NCBI GenBank assembly: GCA_021647205.1
Contig: JAKIVD010000003.1
Location: forward strand, 62,001-126,000
DNA length: 64,000 bases
From: Bacteroidales bacterium
GTDB taxonomy: Bacteria; Bacteroidota; Bacteroidia; Bacteroidales; F082
Direction: 5' to 3'
Shown here: positions 48,568 through 56,699 of the stretch, piece by piece
Numbering within the stretch: the stretch's first letter is position 1
Layout of the letters: each line of letters begins with the position of its first letter
The notes under the pieces: model-generated
What the model was told of the DNA's origin: nothing
What the model saw: only the letters and a program-made list of their open reading frames with translations
Databases searched by the model: none
Made by a program: the position numbers and the translations under genes

Positions 48568-51198
48568 ATGAGATCTCCAGAAATACGAAAAGCTTTTCTT
48601 GATTTTTTTAAAAGCAAACAGCACGAAATTGTCCCTTCTGCCCCCATCGTGGTTAAAGATGATCCGACGCTGATGTTTACCAATGCCGGGATGAACCAGT
48701 TCAAGGATCTCTTCCTCGGCAACAGCCCCGTGCGCTACGCCCGTATTGCAGATACACAGAAGTGCCTGCGCGTTTCCGGAAAGCACAACGATTTGGAAGA
48801 AGTGGGACACGACACCTACCACCACACCATGTTTGAGATGCTCGGGAACTGGTCTTTTGGCGATTACTTCAAAAAAGAAGCCATCGACTGGGCATGGGAG
48901 TTGTTTACCGTGGTCTTCGGGATAGACAAGGACAGTTTGTACGCCACTGTTTTTGAGGGGGATGGGAATGATGGGCTGGCCTCAGACAGCGAGGCTTACC
49001 AATACTGGAAGCAGCACCTTCCCGAATCCAATATCTTGTTTGGCAGCAAAAAGGATAATTTTTGGGAGATGGGTGATACCGGTCCGTGTGGCCCCTGCTC
49101 CGAAATCCATGTTGATATTCGGCCGGAGGAAGAAAAAAAGAAAATTGCCGGACGGGATTTGGTCAACAAAGACCATCCCGAACTCATCGAGTTGTGGAAC
49201 CTCGTGTTTATTGAATTTAACCGCCTCGCTGACGGAACACTGCAGCCGTTGGCCAACAAGCATGTTGACACGGGTATGGGCTTTGAACGACTGGCCATGG
49301 TTTTACAAGGGGTGCGCTCCAATTACGATACTGATATTTTTGTCCCAATTATCGAATCCATTGCCGAGCTCTCCGGAACTACTTATCATCAGGACAAGGA
49401 AAAAGACATTGCCATGCGGGTGATTGCCGATCACTTGCGGGCCGTTGCTTTTACCATTGCCGACGGGCAATTGCCCTCCAATACGGGTTCAGGTTACGTT
49501 ATCCGCCGAATTTTGCGCCGTGCAGTCCGTTATGGTTTTACCTTCCTGGGGTTTGAAGCGCCTTTTCTTTACCGCTTACTGCCTGTTTTGCTTGAGCAGA
49601 TGGGAGCGGCTTTCCCCGAATTGATAGTGCAGCAAAAGCTGATAGCTGAGGTGTTGAAAGAAGAGGAGTCAGCCTTTCTGAGGACACTTTCGCAGGGCAT
49701 TAAGCGGTTCGAGCAGCAGGTCCGGAAGATGAAAGCGATGGATAATAAACCGGATGTGATCGACGGGATATTTGCTTTTGAACTGTTCGACACTTTTGGT
49801 TTTCCCATTGACCTGACCCAACTCATGGCGCGTGAACAGGGGCTTAAGGTTGATATGGACGGTTTTGCCAAAGGCCTCCAGGCGCAGAAAAGCAGGTCGC
49901 GGAAAGCAGCTTCCGTGGAAGCAGGTGATTGGGTTGAACTGGCACCGACAGGCCGGGAAACACTCTTTGTCGGTTACAACAAACTGGAAGCAAAAACCAG
50001 GCTGTTAAAATACCGGAAGGTGGTTTCGAAAAAGAAAACAATTTTTGAGCTCATCCTTGACCAAACACCGTTTTATGCCGAATCGGGTGGTCAGGTTGGC
50101 GACAAAGGCATGTTGATCAATGATAACGAAACCCTTCACGTTGTGGATACCAAAAAGGAAAACAACCAGGTTGTCCACTATGTTTTGGAGGAACCAAAAT
50201 ATTTTGCTGAAGGCTATTTCGCCCGGGTTGACAGGCTCAACCGTAAATTAATTGCAAACAACCACAGCGCTACCCACCTGCTTCATGCCGCCCTGCGGAA
50301 AGTGCTTGGCAGCCATGTTGAGCAGAAAGGTTCGCTGGTGGCAGCTGACCGGCTGCGTTTCGACTTTTCGCATTTTGCAAAGATGAGTGATGGGGAAATA
50401 AAGGGGGTGGAAAAAATGGTGAACGCCCGAATCAGGGAGAACATCTCGTGTCAGGTCAAAGAAGATCTTCGGCTTGAAGAAGCATCAGCCATGGGCGCGA
50501 TGGCTTTATTTGGAGAAAAGTACGGCGATAAAGTGCGGGTAGTCGCCTTTGACCCTGAGTATTCCGTAGAGCTTTGCGGGGGCACCCATGTGGCTGCCAG
50601 CGGTGAAATCGGTCTTTTCAAGATAGTCTCCGAAAGCGGGATTGCTGCCGGTGTGCGCCGGATTGAAGCGCTTACTGCCGAAAAGGCTGAAGACTTTGTA
50701 GGTGCCCAATTGGATGTACTGAAAGCCATCAGGGCACATTTTAAAAACCAGCATGATGTGCTGCTGGCCGTGAGCAACCTGGTTGAGCAGGAGCATAAAT
50801 TGCAGAAAGAAGTCGAACTGCTTCAAAAAGAAAAAGCCATGCAGGCCGCCGGGCAGATGTTTAAGCGGGCTGAAATTCTTGGGGGGTTGCACCTGATACG
50901 GGAAAAAGTACAAATGGATGTGGCACAGGCTAAAAACCTGTCGCACCAGTTGCGCAATATGGGGAAAGATGTTTATGTGGTGCTTGCATTGGTGAATGCC
51001 GGAAAAGTCAACCTCGTTGTCGCCTTGTCTGACGATTTGGTGTTGAAAGGAATGGATGCCGCAAAGATTATTAAGGAAATCTCACAATACATTCGTGGGG
51101 GGGGTGGTGGACAAGCCCACTTGGCTACGGCCGGAGGAAAAGATGCTTCGGGTATTGACAAAGCTTTTGCAGCTGCCGGAATGCTGGTGGAAGCTTAA
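48568..51198 (+). CDS. alaS: alanine-tRNA ligase
   Basis: An 876-residue AlaRS. The catalytic domain has RVSGKHNDLEEVGHDTYHHT (about 70-89) and GDTGPCGPCSEIH (about 171-183). The editing domain has NHSATHLLHAALR (about 565) and CGGTHVAASGEIG (about 669-681). The C-Ala domain ends in a Gly-rich stretch (GGGGGQAHLATAGG, about 846). It charges tRNA-Ala and hydrolyses Ser-tRNA-Ala. Length and motif order are normal. It is monocistronic. Confidence 0.97.
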   Translation: MRSPEIRKAFLDFFKSKQHEIVPSAPIVVKDDPTLMFTNAGMNQFKDLFLGNSPVRYARIADTQKCLRVSGKHNDLEEVGHDTYHHTMFEMLGNWSFGDYFKKEAIDWAWELFTVVFGIDKDSLYATVFEGDGNDGLASDSEAYQYWKQHLPESNILFGSKKDNFWEMGDTGPCGPCSEIHVDIRPEEEKKKIAGRDLVNKDHPELIELWNLVFIEFNRLADGTLQPLANKHVDTGMGFERLAMVLQGVRSNYDTDIFVPIIESIAELSGTTYHQDKEKDIAMRVIADHLRAVAFTIADGQLPSNTGSGYVIRRILRRAVRYGFTFLGFEAPFLYRLLPVLLEQMGAAFPELIVQQKLIAEVLKEEESAFLRTLSQGIKRFEQQVRKMKAMDNKPDVIDGIFAFELFDTFGFPIDLTQLMAREQGLKVDMDGFAKGLQAQKSRSRKAASVEAGDWVELAPTGRETLFVGYNKLEAKTRLLKYRKVVSKKKTIFELILDQTPFYAESGGQVGDKGMLINDNETLHVVDTKKENNQVVHYVLEEPKYFAEGYFARVDRLNRKLIANNHSATHLLHAALRKVLGSHVEQKGSLVAADRLRFDFSHFAKMSDGEIKGVEKMVNARIRENISCQVKEDLRLEEASAMGAMALFGEKYGDKVRVVAFDPEYSVELCGGTHVAASGEIGLFKIVSESGIAAGVRRIEALTAEKAEDFVGAQLDVLKAIRAHFKNQHDVLLAVSNLVEQEHKLQKEVELLQKEKAMQAAGQMFKRAEILGGLHLIREKVQMDVAQAKNLSHQLRNMGKDVYVVLALVNAGKVNLVVALSDDLVLKGMDAAKIIKEISQYIRGGGGGQAHLATAGGKDASGIDKAFAAAGMLVEA

Positions 51199-51242
51199 TA
51201 GTTTAGGATGTGCTGACAGCTGGTCGGGGGGAGCCCTAAACC

Positions 51243-53312
51243 TTACCTCAGGGGAAGCCGGATTTCGTACTGCACACCTTTTCCTTTCGAGCTAATAAGT
51301 CGCATTTCCCCCTTTAAAAAATCAATACGTGATTTTATCCCGGAAAGACCCAGGCTGCGCTCAGCATGCACTTCATCCTGATTAAACCCTCTTCCATCAT
51401 CATTGTAGCGGATAAGCAATTCATCCACTTCTTTTTTCAAAAGGAAGCTGATCCGTTTCGCGCCGGCGTGCTTGAGGGTATTGTTCAACATTTCCTGAAC
51501 AATGCGGTAAAGCATGATTTCCAGGTTTTCGTTCAACCGCTCACCCTCCAGTTCAATCCTGCAGTCCACCTCAATGCTTCCGGCATCTTCCACATTTTCA
51601 AAAACATCTTCCAGGGCTTCCTGCAGGCCAAATTTCGACAAGACACCCGGCATCATGTCGTGTGAGATTTTCCGGACTTGTCCACCGGCCTCTTTCAGCA
51701 GCTTGTTGGCTTTTTTCAATAGCTGCGCAATTTTTTCATCGGCACTGCTTTCTTCAATATTGGAAAAATGGATACTCGCTGTTGACAACAACACACCAAT
51801 GCCGTCGTGCAGTTCCCGGGCGATGCGTTTGCGCTCATTTTCCTGTCCGACAAGGACTGACTGGGCAGCAAGGAGTTTCTGCTTTTCTTCGAGTTGCTGA
51901 ATTCTTTGCGCGGCAATAATTTTATCTTTCCTGTTTTTCAAACGAATCAGGAAGATTATCAACAGCAATAAAATGACAAAGCAAAATATCGTCAGCAGAA
52001 CGATTTTTAAATCCCGGTTATGGATTTCCTGCAGGGCATTTTCATTTGACAAACGAAGGATCTCGGCTTCATCTTTCTTCTTCTCGAACTCACTTTCGAG
52101 GTAGTAAATGGTTTCGAGCTTTTTTTCGTTGACAATGGAATCGTTAAGTTCCTTGCTCAACTTGTAGTTCGCCAGAGCGTTCTTTAAATCCCCACGCTCT
52201 TGCTGCATGGCTGCCAGGTTTTTGTAGCTGTGCGACAGGTGCTGAATATCGCCTGTTATTTGCGCTTTCGCGATAGTTTGCTTAAAGTAGCTCTCCGCTT
52301 CCGGCAGCTTCCCTTTGTCGAGATAATAATGGGCCATTTTGTACGTAGCATGTGTCTCAGTCCTGAAATTCTTCAGCCGTTCCGCAATTTGTAAGGCTTT
52401 GCTGATGTATGAAAAACTTAAATCAGGTTTGTGTTCCTCTTCATAAATTGCACCCAGGCTGATGTAGATAGCGGCGAGGGTTTCGTCATTGGGGTGCTTT
52501 TTGTTGAGTTCTATTATTTCCAGATAAGCCCGTTCGGCCTCGTTGTTTTTGTCCATAAAATAATAAGTGCCGGCAATATTCATGGAGGAAGTCATTGTCA
52601 TGTAATGGTTTTCGGCTTTTTGACTTACCGTTCTGCATTTTACAAACAACTTCAGTGCTTTGTCATATTCTTTGTTGAATTGGTGGATAAGTCCGATGTT
52701 GTTCAAAACATACGCTTGCCGTTGTACATCGCCCATAAGGCTGTAAATACTTTCGGCCCGGTAAAAATAGCGCAAGGCCTCATCGTGCCTCCCAAGTTGC
52801 CTGTAAGTGCTCCCCAGGCTGTTGAGGGCTTTTGCCAGCCCAAAGCTGTCGGCGCAACATTCGTACTTTCGAATTGAAGTCAACTGGTATGAAAGCGCGG
52901 AGTCGTTTTCACCGACCCTCAGGTAATAATTGCCGATGATGGCTTCGGTGCGTGCCTGTTTTTCCAGAAAACCCTGCTGCCGGCAAATTGACTTTGCCCT
53001 GAATAAATCAGTTTTGGCCAAAGCGTATGCGCCACTATTTTTATAAGTGATGCCTTTACTGATTAATGCATCTGCGACTTTTCCCTTGTCTTGTAAAAGT
53101 AAGGCCAAAGCATAAGCCGAGTCGGCATAAAGCAAGGCCGAGTCGTAAACAAAGATGGACCTGAAATCTTTTGATTGTTTGATGAATTTATAGAAGCGCT
53201 GATTTTCACCAGTTTCCGTTTTCGGCCCTTCATGCTGCCGGCACGAAAGCAGCGTGGTGCCAATAACAAGAATGAGCAAAACTACAGATGGAACCGGCTT
53301 GTACTTAAACAT
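51243..53312 (-). CDS. TPR sensor histidine kinase (NarL/HisKA_3 type), copy 1
   Basis: A 689-residue kinase. It has a lipoprotein-like signal (LLSC, Cys24), then about seven tetratricopeptide repeats (residues 45-390) in the periplasm, a coiled coil, one membrane helix (about 430-450), and a kinase core. The phospho-acceptor is His502 in RELHDGIG. The ATPase has EMLNNTLKHAG (N box), DDGRGF and LGLSGIKSR. It is last in the operon response regulator-small protein-kinase 2-kinase 1. The core is nearly the same as that of copy 2, while the TPR part differs. Confidence 0.92.
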   Translation of the reverse strand: MFKYKPVPSVVLLILVIGTTLLSCRQHEGPKTETGENQRFYKFIKQSKDFRSIFVYDSALLYADSAYALALLLQDKGKVADALISKGITYKNSGAYALAKTDLFRAKSICRQQGFLEKQARTEAIIGNYYLRVGENDSALSYQLTSIRKYECCADSFGLAKALNSLGSTYRQLGRHDEALRYFYRAESIYSLMGDVQRQAYVLNNIGLIHQFNKEYDKALKLFVKCRTVSQKAENHYMTMTSSMNIAGTYYFMDKNNEAERAYLEIIELNKKHPNDETLAAIYISLGAIYEEEHKPDLSFSYISKALQIAERLKNFRTETHATYKMAHYYLDKGKLPEAESYFKQTIAKAQITGDIQHLSHSYKNLAAMQQERGDLKNALANYKLSKELNDSIVNEKKLETIYYLESEFEKKKDEAEILRLSNENALQEIHNRDLKIVLLTIFCFVILLLLIIFLIRLKNRKDKIIAAQRIQQLEEKQKLLAAQSVLVGQENERKRIARELHDGIGVLLSTASIHFSNIEESSADEKIAQLLKKANKLLKEAGGQVRKISHDMMPGVLSKFGLQEALEDVFENVEDAGSIEVDCRIELEGERLNENLEIMLYRIVQEMLNNTLKHAGAKRISFLLKKEVDELLIRYNDDGRGFNQDEVHAERSLGLSGIKSRIDFLKGEMRLISSKGKGVQYEIRLPLR

Positions 53313-53333
53313 CTTTATTGGTATGTTTTCAAC

Positions 53334-55424
53334 TCATCCAAGCGGAATACGAATTTCGTAACTGACACCTTTCCCTATCGAGGAATTAAGTTTCATCTCC
53401 CCCTTTAAGAAGTCAACACGTGATTTTATTCCGGAAAGCCCTAAGCTGCTTTCCGGCAGAACATCTTCCTTGTTGAAGCCCTTTCCATCGTCGGTGTAAC
53501 TGATCAGCAATTCACCAATTTCTTTTCTCAAAAGGAAGCTGATCCGCTTTGCGCCGGCGTGTTTGAGGGTGTTGTTCAACATTTCCTGAACAATGCGGTA
53601 AAGCATGATTTCCAGGTTTTCGTTCAATCGCTCACCCTCCAGTTCTATCTTGCATGCCACCTCAACGCTTCCGGTGTCTTCCACATTTTCAAAAACATCT
53701 TCCAGTGCTTCCTGCAAACCAAATTTCGACAACACACCCGGCATCATGTCGTGCGAGACTTTCCGGACTTGTCCACCGGCCTCTTTCAGCAGTTTGTTGG
53801 CTTTTTTCAATAGCTGCGCAGTTTTTTCATCGGCACTGCTTTCTTCAATATTGGAAAAATGGATGCTCGCTGTTGACAACAACACACCAATTCCGTCGTG
53901 TAGTTCCCGGGCGATACGTTTGCGTTCGTTTTCCTGCCCGACAATGACAGATTGGGCTGCCAATAGTTTTTGTTCTTCTTCCAATTGGCGAATCCGTTGC
54001 CCGGTAATTATTTTATTCTTCTTGTTTTTTAAGCGGATAAAAAACAAGATGCCAAGCAGTAAAATCACGATGCAAAAGATAGTGACCGAAAGAATTTCCA
54101 GGTCTCTGTTCTTAATTTCCTTTAGGGCATTTTCATTTGACAAACGGAGAATCTCGGCTTCGTCTTTCTTCTTCTCGAACTCACTTTCGAGGTGGTAAAT
54201 AATTTCAAGCCTTTTCTCATTGATGATGGAGTCGCTCAAAGCATTATACCTTTTGAAATAGACGAGTGCCAGGGCATAATCCTTGTTCTTCTCGTAAAGA
54301 ACTGATAAGTTCTTAAGGGCATTTGACTGGCCATAAAGGTTTCCAAACTCTTTTGACAGGGAGTCAGATTTCTGGTAATACCTTATGGATTCCCGGTTGT
54401 TACCTTTATGCGAATAATAAATCCCAAAATGATTGTAGGCCTGAAGCTCTGTGCTAAAGTAATTCTTGTCTAACGCAAGTTCCAACGCTTTTTTCATGTA
54501 CTCAATGCCCTTCTCTGGTTGCGCATTTTCCGCATAAACTTCGGCAAGGTTGGCATAACATTTTGCCAATGTCTCGCTATCGTGTGATTCTTTACACAGA
54601 TCGATAACCTCGAGAAAAGTACTTTCAGCTTTGTCAAACTGTTCCAGGCAATAATATATCAGTGCAATATTCATGGACGACGACCTCAACATTTGGTTAT
54701 TTTCGGTTTTAATGCTCGTCGTTTTACATGTCTGGTACATTTTAAGTGCTTCTTCGTATTCATCTTTTGAGTTTTGGGCATGGCCAAGATTAAGATGGAT
54801 GTTGCCAATGTTAAGCAAAACGTAGGCCTGTCTCCGCACATCGCCCATCTGTCCGTAAATAACTTCTGCGCGCAGGTAGGCAGTTAGGGCATCATCCAGC
54901 CTGTTCATATTTTTCGCTGCATTTCCCAGGCCGTTTAACGACAAGGCCAGTCCAAGGCTGTCATTCGCTTCTTCTTTCAGCTTAACAGCATTTTTCAGGT
55001 AATAGATGGCTGAATCATTCTTGCCCAGTTTAACATAAGTTTTGCCAATGATTGATTCGGTATAGCCCTGTAGTTTAACATCACCCGTTCGAATGCATAT
55101 TAATCTTGCAGGAAATAACCAGGCCATCGCCGAATCCGGTTCGTTGTTGTTTTTAAAAATAGTGCCTTTGCGTGCCATGGCTTCGGCAGTTTTTCGCTCA
55201 TCCTTTAAGTTGATCGAATAGGAGATGGCAGAATCGCTGTAGAGAAGGGCCGTGTCGAAGGCGAATGTGTACTCGTAGGCTTTTGACCGGGTCAGATAAT
55301 CCTCAAACTGTTCATTCTCTAACGAAGAAGGATCAGGCCCTGCCATTTGTTGACATGAAAACAATAGCAGTAAATTGGCGCATGCAATCAGGAGCGTGAG
55401 CCTGGTTGATTGTTGCTTAAGCAT
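53334..55424 (-). CDS. TPR sensor histidine kinase (NarL/HisKA_3 type), copy 2
   Basis: A 696-residue paralogue of the next gene with the same plan: lipobox Cys24 (LFSC), TPR repeats (about 45-400), coiled coil, membrane helix, HisKA_3 with His509, and a HATPase with EMLNNTLKHAG, DDGKGF and LGLSGIKSR. From QENERKR to RISFLL (136 residues) I count only six differences from copy 1, while the TPR halves align only loosely. It probably signals to the response regulator encoded upstream in the operon. Confidence 0.92.
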   Translation of the reverse strand: MLKQQSTRLTLLIACANLLLLFSCQQMAGPDPSSLENEQFEDYLTRSKAYEYTFAFDTALLYSDSAISYSINLKDERKTAEAMARKGTIFKNNNEPDSAMAWLFPARLICIRTGDVKLQGYTESIIGKTYVKLGKNDSAIYYLKNAVKLKEEANDSLGLALSLNGLGNAAKNMNRLDDALTAYLRAEVIYGQMGDVRRQAYVLLNIGNIHLNLGHAQNSKDEYEEALKMYQTCKTTSIKTENNQMLRSSSMNIALIYYCLEQFDKAESTFLEVIDLCKESHDSETLAKCYANLAEVYAENAQPEKGIEYMKKALELALDKNYFSTELQAYNHFGIYYSHKGNNRESIRYYQKSDSLSKEFGNLYGQSNALKNLSVLYEKNKDYALALVYFKRYNALSDSIINEKRLEIIYHLESEFEKKKDEAEILRLSNENALKEIKNRDLEILSVTIFCIVILLLGILFFIRLKNKKNKIITGQRIRQLEEEQKLLAAQSVIVGQENERKRIARELHDGIGVLLSTASIHFSNIEESSADEKTAQLLKKANKLLKEAGGQVRKVSHDMMPGVLSKFGLQEALEDVFENVEDTGSVEVACKIELEGERLNENLEIMLYRIVQEMLNNTLKHAGAKRISFLLRKEIGELLISYTDDGKGFNKEDVLPESSLGLSGIKSRVDFLKGEMKLNSSIGKGVSYEIRIPLG

Positions 55425-55485
55425 CTTTTAAGTTTATGGTGGTTTGCAAAGTAGTTGAAACTAAATGTGTGAAAAGGGATAAGGT

Positions 55486-55812
55486 TTAATCTTCTTTGTA
55501 GTCATTTGCATCAACAGTTCTTTTTTCTTCACCACCGCTAAACAGCAAAACAAATTTAGTCTGATGGTTTTCATCGTAATCTGTGCTCAGGGTGATGTTG
55601 GCGTCGGCTTCTATTGATGCCAGGCTGGTGGCTGTGCCGCTGCATTGCGTTACTTCGAAGGTAGCCACTGCCAGGTTGTTGTTCACTGCCACAAAGCCGA
55701 CGGTTGCCAGGCTGCAGTTGTTGGGCACTTCACAAACAATATGTGCACGAAGCGCCCTTTTTGGGTTACTTGCGCTGTAATAAACAATTGCATCAGTAAT
55801 ACTTGGTTCCAT
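55486..55812 (-). CDS. small protein of unknown function in the two-component operon
   Basis: A 108-residue protein with no signal peptide or membrane helix. It looks beta-rich (ALRAHIVCEV, ATVGFVAVNNNLAVATFEV, KFVLLFSGG) with a Ser/Thr/Ala-rich middle, two Cys and an acidic tail. I do not recognise it. It lies 16 bases after the response regulator and 61 bases before kinase 2, so it is likely cotranscribed and might be part of the signalling circuit. Confidence 0.65.
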   Translation of the reverse strand: MEPSITDAIVYYSASNPKRALRAHIVCEVPNNCSLATVGFVAVNNNLAVATFEVTQCSGTATSLASIEADANITLSTDYDENHQTKFVLLFSGGEEKRTVDANDYKED

Positions 55813-55828
55813 GTTTGAAGGTTTTTAA

Positions 55829-56458
55829 TTAGACAATTTCATTTTCGATGGCCCATTTTATAAGGCCGGCCATATTTTTAACGCCCACTTTCAACAAAAG
55901 GTTCGAGCGGTGGGTTTCAACAGTATGCGGGCTGATGCCGAGATGTCCGGCTATTTCCTGTGTGTTTTTTTCCAGATAGATTTGTTGCAGTACTTCCATT
56001 TCACGTTTGCTCAAATCAGGAATAAAATAGCTGGAGCGTTTTTTGGGTTCAGACCCGGAAAACACACTGGGCAGTTCACTGCTCAAAAACAAACCACCCT
56101 CATGCACGAGTTTGATGGCTTGTAATATTTCGGATGCCGCCGAGTTTTTGAGCAGGTAACCGTTGGCACCCGATTTAAGAATTTGCTTGACAAACCGTTT
56201 TTCGTCATATTGTGAGAAAGCCAGAACTTTGATTTTCGGATATCGCTTCTTCACCAGTCTTGTGGCATCGATGCCATTCACCTCCGGCATGTTTACGTCC
56301 ATCAGGATGACATCAGCTTTTTGTTTCCTGAGCAGTTTGAGCAGTTCGGCACCATCATGCACCTCAGCCACAAGGGATATTTCCCCCTCTTTTTTCAGTA
56401 TCGTTCTCAGTCCGTCGATAATCACGGGGTGGTCGTCGGCAATGATTAGTCGGATCAT
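55829..56458 (-). CDS. NarL/FixJ-type response regulator
   Basis: A 209-residue regulator. The receiver domain has the acidic pair in IIADDHP (about 5-11), phospho-acceptor Asp54 in LMDVNMP, and a conserved Lys (YLLKNSA, about 104). The LuxR helix-turn-helix is LSKREMEVLQQI then NTQEIAGHLGISPHTVETHR (about 145-185). The ATG at 56458 is preferred over a TTG at 56476. It heads an operon with two TPR kinases that lack their own regulators. Confidence 0.94.
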   Translation of the reverse strand: MIRLIIADDHPVIIDGLRTILKKEGEISLVAEVHDGAELLKLLRKQKADVILMDVNMPEVNGIDATRLVKKRYPKIKVLAFSQYDEKRFVKQILKSGANGYLLKNSAASEILQAIKLVHEGGLFLSSELPSVFSGSEPKKRSSYFIPDLSKREMEVLQQIYLEKNTQEIAGHLGISPHTVETHRSNLLLKVGVKNMAGLIKWAIENEIV

Positions 56459-56699
56459 GTTGGTTTTTTTCGGCAATTTACAATTATTTATTTGATTTGT
56501 GAGTGGAATTGACAGGCTGCGTTTAGCAGTGCCGTATTCCCGGCTTTCGACTTGCTAAATCGTTTATTCGGACTCAATTATGTTTTTCCACATTGCAGGC
56601 TCATTCGCAGGTCTCATGCTTACATATACGGGCTTGAGGTTTTGGTCCTGGCAAAACGGAACGCTCAGAAGCAACAACATGGCGATGTTTGGGTGCTTT

